Shown one piece after another: positions 8,902 to 19,181 of a DNA stretch of 64,000 nucleotides. The notes beneath the pieces are model-generated. The model saw only the letters and a program-made list of their open reading frames with translations. It was not told the DNA's origin and did no database searches. This DNA is from Luteolibacter luteus (GTDB lineage Bacteria > Verrucomicrobiota > Verrucomicrobiia > Verrucomicrobiales > Akkermansiaceae), in NCBI RefSeq assembly GCF_012913485.1, contig NZ_CP051774.1, positions 744,001 to 808,000 of the forward strand. Direction: 5' to 3'. A program made the translations under genes and the position numbers. Position 1 is the first letter of the stretch; each line of letters starts with the position of its first letter.

Positions 8902-9915
8902 ATGATGAACGATCGCTTCCGCATCTCCAATCTCCTGCTGGAACGTCTGGCTGAGCTAGGCCTCTCGCTGCCCGCGCTGCTGAGGCTCGCAGGCCTGCCC
9001 GCGACCTTCTTCCAGCAGGAAAAGATCTACGCCACCACCACGGAGCTTTTTAGCATCTGGCGGGCGATCGAAGAAGTCAGCGGGGATCCCGGCATCGGGC
9101 TGAAGCTGGGAAATGAGGCCCGCATGGAGCGCTACCACCCCATCGCCGTCGCCGCGGTCTGCAGCCGCACTTTCCATGATGCCCTGCAGCGGGTATCGCG
9201 CTACAAGCAGTTGACCTGCCCGGAAACGATCCAGTTCACGACCTCGGGCGAGGAGACCACCGTGGAGTTCATCTACTTCGAGGCGGACGACAACGAGCCG
9301 AAGACCCTCATCGATATGGCGCTCGCCTGGATCCTCACCACCGGCCGCCGCGGCACCAATGGCCAGATCATCCCGCTGCGCCTCGAACTGAAACGCCCCG
9401 CCGAGCGCCGCGAACAGCTCGAAGCCCACTTCGGTTGCCGCGTCAGATTCAAAGCCGGCCGCAATGCCCTGGTCTTCCTCACCAGCGATCTCGACCGTCC
9501 CTTCGTTACACATAACGAGGAGCTGCTCACCGCCATCGGCGCACAGTTGGAAAACGAATGGCAGGCGCGGCATAACACCATCGACATCGCCGGCCACGTG
9601 AAGGGCACTTTGAAGCGATCGCTCGCTGGGCGACGCCCCACGCTTCAAGACGTCGCCCGCGAGATCGGCATGAGCCCGCGCACGCTCCAGCGCCGCCTTG
9701 GCGAAGCGGAGATCACCTTCCAGCAATTGGTGGAAGACACCCGCCGCGAGCTCGCTCGCCACTATCTCGAACACAGCAGCGTGGAGCTGAACGAAACCGC
9801 CTTTCTCCTCGGCTACGAGGACGCGAATTCCTTCTTCCGCGCCTTCCATCGCTGGGAAGACACCACTCCTGGCGAATGGCGCACCCGTCACCGCGCGCTT
9901 GCCGGAAGAGCGTGA
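8902..9915 (+). CDS. AraC family transcriptional regulator
   Basis: A 337-aa regulator. Residues 1-200 match the arabinose-binding-domain type N-terminus found in OruR/ArgR-like AraC proteins (MERYHPIAVAAVCSRTFHDAL is in the typical position). Residues ~245-330 hold the double helix-turn-helix: LQDVAREIGMSPRTLQRRL, then the second helix pair ending AFLLGYEDANSFFRAFHRW, and the usual TPGEWR tail. It is followed by a cupin and an aldo/keto reductase on the same strand (34 and 23 nt gaps), which it probably controls. This triad of regulator, cupin and reductase is common in proteobacteria and could be a detoxification unit. The tandem half-sites at 8817-8852 suggest autoregulation. Confidence 0.92.
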   Translation: MMNDRFRISNLLLERLAELGLSLPALLRLAGLPATFFQQEKIYATTTELFSIWRAIEEVSGDPGIGLKLGNEARMERYHPIAVAAVCSRTFHDALQRVSRYKQLTCPETIQFTTSGEETTVEFIYFEADDNEPKTLIDMALAWILTTGRRGTNGQIIPLRLELKRPAERREQLEAHFGCRVRFKAGRNALVFLTSDLDRPFVTHNEELLTAIGAQLENEWQARHNTIDIAGHVKGTLKRSLAGRRPTLQDVAREIGMSPRTLQRRLGEAEITFQQLVEDTRRELARHYLEHSSVELNETAFLLGYEDANSFFRAFHRWEDTTPGEWRTRHRALAGRA

Positions 9916-9949
9916 CCTGCCCCATCCGTGCGCTTAACAATCCACTGTC

Positions 9950-11376
<1,427 letters not shown>

Positions 11377-11407
11377 GAACCGCGACACCACTCCACATCT
11401 CAGCACG

Positions 11408-11440
11408 AAAAAGCCGGGCCCCTCACGGAGCCCGGCTTTT
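11408..11440. terminator. Bidirectional terminator between AKR and lipoprotein genes
   Basis: AAAAAGCCGGGC pairs with GCCCGGCTTTT around a ~10-nt loop. A-tract and T-tract flank the stem, so it can serve the + strand reductase and the - strand lipoprotein gene. Confidence 0.85.
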
Positions 11441-11466
11441 CAAATTCCTAGGTCACTTCGCTCAGC

Positions 11467-13674
11467 TCAGCGCACCTTGAAGTGCAGCGTCGAACGGAGC
11501 TTGCCACCTTCGACTCGCTCGGAAGCACTCACGCTGTCGAACTCCTCGATCGCGGCAAGGCCCTTCTGGATCCGCGGGAGCTGCGCCTTGAACTCCTCGA
11601 ACTTCTCCGGACCACCCACCATCGCTTCGCCGTGCTTCTCAAGCAGCGTCACCCACTCAGCGGTGAACTTGCGCAGCGTGTCGAAGTCGAACTCCACCCA
11701 GGCACCCTTGCGGTCGCCGGCGGCGCTGTCCGCAGAGGTCACCAGATCCAGCGCCTGCAGCTTCGAAGTCGAAGCCGCGAACCACTTGTCGCTCACCGTC
11801 ACGGATGGAATGAAGTCATCGTTCGTGAAGGGCAGCGCGAAGAAGTAGGACGCGATGTCATTCTTCTCGGAAGTCATCGGCTTCTGCATCGGGATCTCCT
11901 CGCCGGTCATCTCGCTCACCGTCTTGAAGATGTTTCGCAGGGAACCTTCGAGCTTCGTCCAGGACTCGCCCAGCTTCGCACGATCCGTCACCGGGGACAC
12001 CATCGTCGCACGGAAGAACTTGCCGGAGTCGGCCACTTCCTGCGGGATCCCCGGGAATTGCGGCACCGTGCCATTCAGGTCCACCACGAACGCAGCTTCC
12101 GTTCCGAGACCGGACTCCGCCGTGCTGAGAGCTTCCCAAGCACCCAGCGCATCCGCGCGGAACTTCTCGTTGAAGAGGCCGAAGCCCTGCTTGAATTGCG
12201 CAAAATCCTCGTTCTCGATATTCAGGCCCGCGACCTTCTCGGCAAGGGCATAGGCCGTCTCGACCAAGACCTCGCCGTATTCACCGGCACGCTTCGAGTA
12301 TTCCTTGTTGGATACCCAGTTGGAGAAAACCAGCACGCCATCCTTGCTGCCCAGATTTGCCAGCTTGTGATCCGCCGCGTGGTCGATCGCACCGTAATCG
12401 TTGCCGCCGAAGAGTTCGAACTTCACGCCGTCCTCCAGCACGATCAGGCCACCGATGGTGTCGGGCTTCGCCAGCGCCACCACCGCATCTTCCTTCTCGC
12501 CCACCATGTCCAGCAGCGCCGCCAGTTCGCGGGTCTCGCCATAGACATCGGTGCCGGCCAGGCCATCGCGGATGCCCTGGGCCATATCCTTCAGGCTGCC
12601 CGTGAGCATGCTCTTCGCAATGCCCTTGTCGCCGTAAAGGAAGCCCACCAGCTTCTTGTCCTTGTAAGCGTCCACATAGGAGATCGCCTCGTTTGCGGCC
12701 AGGGACTCATCCACGCTTTCCGCCAGCGGGCAGCCTTCCTCGCTGTCGCCAGTGTAAAGCATCAGGTAGTCATCCTTCGAACCGTGGGCCACCACGACGT
12801 TCTTCTTCTTGATCGCACCGATCAAATGATCCACGTCGCCCGGCTCCAGCATCTGCTCGATGTCCGCGCGAGCCTGCTCCAGTTGCTCCGCCACGAAGCT
12901 GCCTTCCAGCTTGTAGCCCTTGAAAGCCACGCCGCCCTTCGTGAAGTCCACCGGCTTCGCACCTTCGCCCAGCATGCCGAACATCATCTCGATGCTCGAA
13001 CCCAGCTGCTCCTGTGCCTTGCCAAGCGTCTCCGCGTCCGCAGCCTTGATGCCGATCAGCATCGGCGGCAGCGCCAGGCTATCGATCAGCGGCATGTCCT
13101 TGCCCAGCTCCTTCGCCATCTCCATCAGGTAGGCCTCATCCGGCTCACCCGCGGTGGAAAGGTCACCGCTCTTCGCGGCTTCGTTGAAGGAGTGGGTCAT
13201 TGCCTTCATCTGATAGTAGTTCATCCGGCGGCCCACCTTCGTCAGGTTCTCCACCTGCGGCACCGTGCCCTTGCCGGTCGCGATGAAAATCTCTTGGCCC
13301 AGGAACTTCCCGGCCTCTTCCGCATTGGCCGCGATCTCCTCTTCCGGGTCCGTTCCATCCACCTCCTTCGAAACTTCGCGGATGAATGCCCAAGTCTTCA
13401 GCCCCTTCAGGCGGCTCACGATCTCCTTGCCATCATAGAGCGCCATCACGCTCTCCGTCTCCTTCGAAAGCTGGCCCACGATGCCCAGCATCGCGGCACG
13501 CTCTCCGGGCGTCAGGGCCTTCACCGCCGGGGCGGGTGCAGCCTCCACCTTCGCAGGCGTCGTCGCCACCTCACCCGGTGCTGCCGGAGCGGTGGGCTCT
13601 TCCTTCTTCTGGCAGGACCCGAGGATGATTGCCGTTGCCGGGAGAACCGGCCACCATGAACGAAATGCTTTCAT
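11467..13674 (-). CDS. Large lipoprotein of unknown function
   Basis: A 735-aa protein with a lipoprotein signal peptide (lipobox LGSC, Cys21), followed by a Pro/Ala/Glu-rich linker (residues ~25-55). The rest is soluble, with many Glu, Lys, Ala and Asp residues and no membrane segment. Repeated phrases such as KGLKTWAFIREVSKE, FEFDTLRKF-like helices and SVSASERVEGGKLRSTLHFKVR suggest a DUF3352-like architecture of paired domains. That link is weak and no catalytic motif is visible. It probably sits on the inner leaflet of the outer membrane or on the cytoplasmic membrane. The 2.2-kb open frame on the opposite strand is a codon-bias shadow. Confidence 0.85.
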   Translation of the reverse strand: MKAFRSWWPVLPATAIILGSCQKKEEPTAPAAPGEVATTPAKVEAAPAPAVKALTPGERAAMLGIVGQLSKETESVMALYDGKEIVSRLKGLKTWAFIREVSKEVDGTDPEEEIAANAEEAGKFLGQEIFIATGKGTVPQVENLTKVGRRMNYYQMKAMTHSFNEAAKSGDLSTAGEPDEAYLMEMAKELGKDMPLIDSLALPPMLIGIKAADAETLGKAQEQLGSSIEMMFGMLGEGAKPVDFTKGGVAFKGYKLEGSFVAEQLEQARADIEQMLEPGDVDHLIGAIKKKNVVVAHGSKDDYLMLYTGDSEEGCPLAESVDESLAANEAISYVDAYKDKKLVGFLYGDKGIAKSMLTGSLKDMAQGIRDGLAGTDVYGETRELAALLDMVGEKEDAVVALAKPDTIGGLIVLEDGVKFELFGGNDYGAIDHAADHKLANLGSKDGVLVFSNWVSNKEYSKRAGEYGEVLVETAYALAEKVAGLNIENEDFAQFKQGFGLFNEKFRADALGAWEALSTAESGLGTEAAFVVDLNGTVPQFPGIPQEVADSGKFFRATMVSPVTDRAKLGESWTKLEGSLRNIFKTVSEMTGEEIPMQKPMTSEKNDIASYFFALPFTNDDFIPSVTVSDKWFAASTSKLQALDLVTSADSAAGDRKGAWVEFDFDTLRKFTAEWVTLLEKHGEAMVGGPEKFEEFKAQLPRIQKGLAAIEEFDSVSASERVEGGKLRSTLHFKVR

Positions 13675-13800
13675 TACCCGCCGACCCTACGGAAAACCAC
13701 GAACGAGGAGCAATTCCAAAGCGGGGCGGATTTCCGACACATGGGAGACTTCCCTAGCGAAATCCACTACACCCGCCGGACCGGACACCTCCCGCCTTTC

Positions 13801-13877
13801 TCTCCCCTCTCCCCTCTTCGCTCTTCGCTCTTCGCTCTTCGCTCTCCCCTCTCCCCTCTTCGCTCTTCGCTCTTCGC
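13801..13877. repeat. Heptanucleotide microsatellite, 11 units
   Basis: Eleven exact tandem 7-mers: TCTCCCC twice, TCTTCGC four times, TCTCCCC twice, TCTTCGC three times. On the minus strand it reads as a nearly all-purine tract. It lies 127 bp upstream of the lipoprotein start. Confidence 0.9.
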
Positions 13878-13886
13878 TCCTCCCAA

Positions 13887-13922
13887 AAAGAAAGCGCGGT
13901 CCCGGCAAACCCGAAACCGCGC
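13887..13922 (-). terminator. Terminator of the DUF1080 gene
   Basis: On the minus strand GCGCGGT pairs with ACCGCGC across a 15-nt loop that can itself pair weakly, then runs into TTTCTTTTT. It lies 22 nt past the stop. Confidence 0.8.
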
Positions 13923-13943
13923 CCCTGTCAAAAGCTCAAGGAC

Positions 13944-14738
13944 TCACTCCTGATCGTAGTCTCCGATCGTCCGCACCCAAATATTGCGGAAGTTGATCGG
14001 ATCCCCGTGGAATTGCAGCGCGATCGGCCCCGTCTCCGGATGATTGTCCGGGTACTTCGCCAGCTGGCGATACTGCGTCGGCCCGATCAGCTTGCGTGCA
14101 TGATGCAAGACCACACCGTTCTGCATCACCGTGATCCACGCCGGCTCCGTCACCTTCCCGCCCTCCATCTTGGGCGGCTGGAAAAGGATATCGTAGCTCT
14201 GCCACTCGCCCTGCGGCGCCGTCGCATTTACCAGCGGCGGCGTCTGGCCATACAGCGCACCCGCCGTCCCGTCCGGATAAGTCTTGTTTCCGTGGCTCTG
14301 CAGGATCTGCACCTCGTACAAGCCCATCAAGAAGATCCCGCTGTTCCCGCCACCCTGGCCGTCCACCTTCCGGTCCGCCGGGATCTGCCACTCGATGTGC
14401 ACCTGCACCGGGCCGAATTTCTCCTTGGAAGTCAGCGTCCCCGGCGCAGCCGTCAGGATCCCGTCCTTGACCGGCCAGGTCGCCGGCTTCCCGTCGATCT
14501 CCCAGGCGTCCACGTTCTTCCCGTCAAAGAGCACCTTCGCATCCGCCGGTGCCTTCACGCTCACCGCCCCCCCGGTCTCCACGACCTTCGGCTGCGGGCG
14601 CGTTCCATCGTGCACCTTCCACGGCGTCCCCGGCAAATCGGGCGTACTCGGCTTCTTGCCGAAGCCCTCGTCTCCTGCCTGTGCCATACCCCCGACTGCA
14701 ATGCAGCCGGCCAACGCGGTCCAACGAAATGCGCGCAT
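13944..14738 (-). CDS. DUF1080 (3-keto-disaccharide hydrolase-like) secreted protein
   Basis: From ATG 14738 the protein is 264 aa with a clear signal peptide (MRAFRWTALAGCIAVGGMAQA); an ATG at 14771 would add 11 residues. The DUF1080 concanavalin-like fold spans about residues 60-260. Typical phrases are LFDGKNVDAWE, VHIEWQIP, GGGNSGIFLMGLYEVQILQS and GEWQSYDILFQPP, ending in GPIALQFHGDPINFRNIWVR. Related proteins cleave 3-keto-glycosides or serve as binding modules. They are greatly expanded in Verrucomicrobiota and Planctomycetota. It is exported and single-gene, with its own terminator. Confidence 0.92.
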   Translation of the reverse strand: MRAFRWTALAGCIAVGGMAQAGDEGFGKKPSTPDLPGTPWKVHDGTRPQPKVVETGGAVSVKAPADAKVLFDGKNVDAWEIDGKPATWPVKDGILTAAPGTLTSKEKFGPVQVHIEWQIPADRKVDGQGGGNSGIFLMGLYEVQILQSHGNKTYPDGTAGALYGQTPPLVNATAPQGEWQSYDILFQPPKMEGGKVTEPAWITVMQNGVVLHHARKLIGPTQYRQLAKYPDNHPETGPIALQFHGDPINFRNIWVRTIGDYDQE

Positions 14739-14850
14739 GTGTTCTTCATCTGGCAAACGCAGCGATTTCATGCAATCTTTCGCCGCGTCTGCGACATCGG
14801 GGTTGCGGACCCGCAGAGATTGTGAAATTTTTCACAAGCGTTCGCGCCCC

Positions 14851-15858
14851 ATGAGTATCAACACGATCCCACAAAGCCGCGGTGAGCGGTTTCCGTTCGA
14901 ACTGGTAAAACCCCAATTGGAACGTGTGGAAGCCTCCATCCGCGATCAGGTCCGCGCCTTCGATCCCGCCGTGGAGCCCTACGTCAGCTACGTCTGCAAT
15001 ACCTCCGGCAAGCGCATCCGCCCCGCCCTCTCCATCCTCGTCGGCGGCGCCCTCGGCGGCGTGAAGGACGGCCACCTCAGCATCGGCGTCATCCTCGAGC
15101 TCATCCACATGGCAACCCTGGTGCACGATGACATCATCGATGGCGCCGTCACCCGCCGCATGATCCCCACCGCGAATGCGAAGTGGGGCGCCGGACTCTC
15201 CGTCCTCCTCGGCGATGCCCTTTTCTCGCACGCCCTCGCCCTCGCCACCGAGTTCGACGACATCTCCATCTGCCGCAAGGTCGGCAAGGCCTCCCGCGAA
15301 GTCTGCGAAGGCGAGATCGTCCAGACCCAGCGCCGCTGGGACCTCACCCTCACGAAGGCCGACTACTTCCGCATCATCGAGATGAAGACCGGCGCGCTCT
15401 TCGCCGCCGCCACCGGCATCGCCGCCGCCATCTCCGGTGCCGATCCCGAAATGGAGGCCAAGCTCTTCGACTACGGCCTCAAGCTCGGCACCGCCTACCA
15501 GATCTACGACGATTGCCTCGACCTCGTCGGCAGTGAAGAAGCCGTCGGCAAGACCCTCCGCACCGACCTTGAGAAGGGCAAGCTCACCCTGCCCATCCTC
15601 AATCTCCTCGAAAGCGCCAGCGAGTCCCAACGCTCGAAGCTGAACAAGCGCATCATTGACCAGGAAGCCCTCGATCTCTCCGTCCTCGTCGGCATCGCCG
15701 AATACGAAGGGGCCATCGAATCCGCCGTCGATACCGGAGTCCAGATGCTCGCCACCTGCCGCGACCACCTCACCGACCTCCCCGAAAGCGACTACAAGGA
15801 CGCCCTAGTGCAGATCACGCGGTTCCTCGGTGCGCTGCTGGAGAAGTGCCGGCGATAG
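14851..15858 (+). CDS. Polyprenyl (octa-/hepta-type) diphosphate synthase
   Basis: Trans-prenyltransferase that chains isopentenyl diphosphate onto an allylic primer, probably for the menaquinone side chain. 335 aa. The first Asp-rich motif is LVHDDIIDGA (Asp93, 94, 97), and the second is YQIYDDCLD (Asp220, 221, 224). GKRIRPAL, which binds diphosphate, lies near residue 53. The ATG at 14851 fits the family start; the earlier in-frame codons are antisense to the DUF1080 gene. Chain length cannot be read safely from sequence. It is monocistronic and marks the left border of an AT-richer island. Confidence 0.93.
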   Translation: MSINTIPQSRGERFPFELVKPQLERVEASIRDQVRAFDPAVEPYVSYVCNTSGKRIRPALSILVGGALGGVKDGHLSIGVILELIHMATLVHDDIIDGAVTRRMIPTANAKWGAGLSVLLGDALFSHALALATEFDDISICRKVGKASREVCEGEIVQTQRRWDLTLTKADYFRIIEMKTGALFAAATGIAAAISGADPEMEAKLFDYGLKLGTAYQIYDDCLDLVGSEEAVGKTLRTDLEKGKLTLPILNLLESASESQRSKLNKRIIDQEALDLSVLVGIAEYEGAIESAVDTGVQMLATCRDHLTDLPESDYKDALVQITRFLGALLEKCRR

Positions 15859-16467
15859 ATCCGGAGTAGCGAGCAAGGTCTTCCGAAAGAACGGGCAGTC
15901 CACTGGCACTGCGAGACGCCTGCCCTGCTTGACCGGCCGGGGACGCCCCGCGCTTGCTAGCAGTCCCGCGAACCATGAGTTCATGCGGGGGACGGAAATA
16001 ACAGTCCGTCTCCCCCTCAACGACCATCCTCCTTTTGCCAGAGGCCCTCCTCCCCAACACCTAAGGCGCGTCTTGTACTAGCCTAGTTTCCAACACTTGG
16101 GACAGATCCTCCATTTCATGGATAACTCGATGGCACCTTCTATCTCAACGGACGCTCTACTATCTTCTGGGTTGCAACCTGCATCCATGGGACCGAACGG
16201 CTGCCTAAGGTCAACGCGACAATTTCCGGCAATCTTCTCTTGGCGTCCCTACTTATCCGCGGCAACCGTGTCATTCTCTATTCCAGAAAGAACGACTTAT
16301 CCGCAAACCTCAAAGACAGCCCTCCTCCACCTCCTAATGAGAGGCGCACCAATCTCTTGAATACCTTCTTGGCGTAAAAATCCATTCTCGACCAAGGAGA
16401 GACAGAGCACCTCAACCAATAAAAAGAAGGGTCTGCGCCGGGGATATCACCCAAGCCATTCTCTGCA
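15859..16467. other. Non-coding or degenerate stretch at the left flank of the island
   Basis: No ATG-started gene is convincing here. In one frame, 16126-16377 is open for 83 codons without a start (DGTFYLNGRSTIFWVATC near its beginning, LLNTFLA at its end, stop TAA at 16375). It reads like a diverged gene remnant behind an in-frame stop at 16123. GC drops gradually through this stretch, which may hold the insertion junction. Confidence 0.4.
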
Positions 16468-16496
16468 TTGACGTCAGAAGCGCCAACTACTACACT
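16468..16496 (+). promoter_or_regulatory. Sigma-70-like promoter of the four-gene island
   Basis: TTGACG (16468-16473) and TACACT (16491-16496) are separated by exactly 17 bp. They lie 62 nt before the ATPase start codon. The sequence around it is AT-richer than the host background. Confidence 0.55.
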
Positions 16497-16557
16497 TCAT
16501 TTAAACATCAGGAACGCAAGATCGCTTCAAAGTGACTAGCACTGCAACCCTCGCCCT

Positions 16558-18522
16558 ATGATAGAAAATTGGATCGCGGCCAAACGCGTCATCGTAACTG
16601 GTGCCGAACGACTCTATCCTGACGGGATCGACTGGAATTTGTCTCCCGGCGTTAATGCCATCATAGGCGGCACCGGGTTAGGCAAGACCACCCTAGTCTA
16701 TGCCCTCCAATTCGCAATCTTCGGGAAGATGATCGTCGATTCAGCGGAACGAGTCGAAAAAGAATTTTTCAGGAACCGCCTTACTAACCGAGATGAATCG
16801 GAGACCAAGAAAGCTCCGCCCTTGGTTACTGTAGAATTCGACGTTGGGCCCAAGAAGTTCACAGTTAAGAGAAACCTTCTGAGCGGTGCCATAGTCTCCG
16901 CGAGATGTAACGAAAAGCCCCTCAACCAAAAGGGCTACGAAGCAGCTTTGCCACAAGCTATCGGGATCGATGGTGATTTTGCGAGTCTGTCAAGACTTCA
17001 GGGGAACTTGTTCTTCTTTGGCGAGAGTCGTCGCCTTCTGGCTTGGGAAAACCGACTGCAGCACGAACTCGCTAACCTCCTTCTCGCAGATCACGAGACT
17101 TATCGCCGGCTTGAGCATCTGTGGGGACAAGTAGAATCAGCTGACAGCTTTGCTCGAAACATTAGTTCCCAAGCTTCGCGACTCGAAAAGGATTTAGAAC
17201 AGCTAACCGCGAAAAATTCAAACGTACTTCAACTTGAGCAGCTGAGCAAATCCCAGCAACTCTCTCAAGAGAGGGAGCAAATGGAACTTCGAGTCAATTC
17301 CCTATCAAAAAAACTGGCGAATGATGAAAAGTTGAGTAAAGCGCAGGGCGATCATATCTCTATTTTGCAGAATAGATTCCACGAAGAACTTGCATCATTA
17401 GAAGACGCCATTGAGTCCCAATGGGACGACAATTTTCTAGCAACAGCGATCACTAGTCCGACGGCAGGATCAATAAGACACTCACTGGAAAAGTTCTACT
17501 TGGACCCTCGCGCTCGCGGGTGCCCTTGCTGTGGCCGTCCAGGAATGGAAGCGCACTTGGCAAAAATTGCAATAACTGCGGCTAAAGACGCCCAAAAGGG
17601 AAGTTGTATAATCTGCAATAAAGACATCGCTGAGCCAAAACCGAAAAAAAGCGAGGGCCTCAAGAATGCCCAGAAATCAACTGATATAAAAGCAGACCAG
17701 CTTCAGAAGCTCTTGTTCGAAAGGGAGCAAACTCTTAGCCGGATTAACGAATACAAAACAGCACTCAGCATCAGCCTCCAGCAGCTTGCAGTGATCTCAT
17801 CAGCAGAGCTGAAACACGCAAGAGAGAATCCTATTTCAGACGGTGAAAACCTGCGAGTCGCAATTTCGCAAATGCGGAAACGCGAAAGGCAAGCCAGAGT
17901 CGAGCGCGACAGACACCTTCTCCAACTCAACGAAGAGTTGGCATCCACCAACGAAGGCCTAGATCGAAAGAAATCGCTGATAGCCACTGCGTTCAAAAAA
18001 TACGCGACCCTGTATCTCGATGAATCCTGCGACGTGAAATTCCTAAATGAAACCGAGCTTCCGCGCAAACGAGGTCCACAGATCAAGGCTCCCCATGCTG
18101 CATTCTTTCCTGTTATCTCTGGTCAAACGAGACCGTCGGCACAAGCCCTTTCTGACGCACAGAGGTCCTTTGTAGACTTGGCTTTTCGAATGGCAATGAT
18201 CGACGTGTGGCATCAGGAGACAGATGGCACAATCACGATGATCATTGAAACTCCTGAGGGAGCCGTAGACATCGCTTACATGGAGCGCGTAGCTTCAATG
18301 ATCAGAAAATTCTCCGCCCAAGGCCATACGTTAATCATCACAACCAATCTGAACAACGAGATATTTCTTCCTCACGTTATGGCAAGACGCCCTTCAGATG
18401 AACGCGACAAGCATATCTTAAATCTTCTTGAGAAAGGCAACCCGCGCCCAGTCCAAAGAAAAAACAAGCCCTATTTTGACAGGATCCTCGCTTCAGTAAA
18501 GACTACCCCCAGAACAAGATGA
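16558..18522 (+). CDS. SMC/Rad50-like ABC ATPase with zinc-cysteine site (putative defence ATPase)
   Basis: A 654-aa soluble ATPase. The N-lobe has Walker A GGTGLGKTT (residues 37-45). The C-lobe has an ABC signature LSDAQRS (531-537), a Walker-B-like MIIETPEG with Glu564, and an Ala-Val-Asp D-loop. Between them lies a coiled-coil arm, interrupted by two cysteine pairs, C322/C325 (CPCC) and C350/C353 (CIIC), that could form a zinc finger or hook. The Walker B carries Glu-Thr where Rad50 has Asp-Glu, and the H-loop is ITTN. Its stop overlaps the next start by 4 nt. It is likely the motor or sensor of a defence module and may act on DNA ends. Closest families: Rad50, LmuB, ABC-3C ATPases; identity with none is claimed. 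Confidence 0.85.
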   Translation: MIENWIAAKRVIVTGAERLYPDGIDWNLSPGVNAIIGGTGLGKTTLVYALQFAIFGKMIVDSAERVEKEFFRNRLTNRDESETKKAPPLVTVEFDVGPKKFTVKRNLLSGAIVSARCNEKPLNQKGYEAALPQAIGIDGDFASLSRLQGNLFFFGESRRLLAWENRLQHELANLLLADHETYRRLEHLWGQVESADSFARNISSQASRLEKDLEQLTAKNSNVLQLEQLSKSQQLSQEREQMELRVNSLSKKLANDEKLSKAQGDHISILQNRFHEELASLEDAIESQWDDNFLATAITSPTAGSIRHSLEKFYLDPRARGCPCCGRPGMEAHLAKIAITAAKDAQKGSCIICNKDIAEPKPKKSEGLKNAQKSTDIKADQLQKLLFEREQTLSRINEYKTALSISLQQLAVISSAELKHARENPISDGENLRVAISQMRKRERQARVERDRHLLQLNEELASTNEGLDRKKSLIATAFKKYATLYLDESCDVKFLNETELPRKRGPQIKAPHAAFFPVISGQTRPSAQALSDAQRSFVDLAFRMAMIDVWHQETDGTITMIIETPEGAVDIAYMERVASMIRKFSAQGHTLIITTNLNNEIFLPHVMARRPSDERDKHILNLLEKGNPRPVQRKNKPYFDRILASVKTTPRTR

Positions 18523-19172
18523 GCGACCAATCTTTGGTTTTACTGGCGATTCTCGACTCGAATCGCAGGTTAGGCAACGGCGCAGTCAATCGTACAACCT
18601 TGGTGAAGCAAGTATTCTTGGCAGAAATCCTACGCCCCCTTTACAGGATATGGGAACAGCATTTCAATTTCTTTAAGTACAACCACGGACCATACAGTGA
18701 CGAGATATTCACAAAACTCGACACCCTAATGTTCAACGGCTTGGTCACCGCAGAAAGGTTTCGAAAGTCAAGATCGAGGATAGAGGGTCGCTACACGATT
18801 ACCGTGAATGGGATCAAACTTCTAGAGAAAACAGATCAACCTCAGATCCTGTCGCTCTCCAGAGATCTAATTTGGGCACTACAAACCCTAGGAATCGAAC
18901 AATCAAACTCGATCTGCAAGTTGGTATATGAAGAATCGGAGTTCGCGCAAGTGCTAGCAGATCACGCAAGAAGAGGGATTCCGTCTAACATTAAAGGCAA
19001 TCTTCCCGCGATCACGAAGGAGGGCAACGAGACCTTCATTGCCCTCTCTATATTGAAACAGCTCCAGAAGAGCGTTAGTCTGACTGACGTCTCTCTCTCT
19101 CTTCGAGAGACAACAAGACTCTTCTTAACCGCGCTAGCGCTGCGCGCGGCGCGCCACCGCAGTACCAATTAA
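18519..19172 (+). CDS. Winged-helix YwgA/Panacea-like protein of the island
   Basis: A 217-aa protein. Residues ~20-95 carry a pattern seen in YwgA and SocA/Panacea (DUF4065)-type proteins: LVKQVFLAEI, then HFNFFKYNHGPYSDEIFTKL, then LMFNGLVTAERF, followed by a wing (SRSRIEGRYTITVNGIKLL). The second half is helical with no clear motif. In ABC-ATPase defence loci a small middle component bridges ATPase and effector, and YwgA-like domains can act as regulators; either role fits. The start ATG overlaps the ATPase stop (ATGA) and the gene ends 9 nt before the nuclease start. The family call rests on pattern only. Confidence 0.7.
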   Translation: MSDQSLVLLAILDSNRRLGNGAVNRTTLVKQVFLAEILRPLYRIWEQHFNFFKYNHGPYSDEIFTKLDTLMFNGLVTAERFRKSRSRIEGRYTITVNGIKLLEKTDQPQILSLSRDLIWALQTLGIEQSNSICKLVYEESEFAQVLADHARRGIPSNIKGNLPAITKEGNETFIALSILKQLQKSVSLTDVSLSLRETTRLFLTALALRAARHRSTN

Positions 19173-19181
19173 GGTCTTCAG

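Noticed and set aside
11482-13659. 725-codon open frame on the + strand opposite the large lipoprotein
   Set aside because: It is a high-GC antisense shadow. It is His/Arg/Leu-rich, has no domain, and mirrors the real - strand gene, which has a lipobox and sensible composition.
16097-16360. 87-codon ATG-started frame left of the island
   Set aside because: Composition is not protein-like and there is no ribosome site. Another frame in the same place looks more like a remnant.
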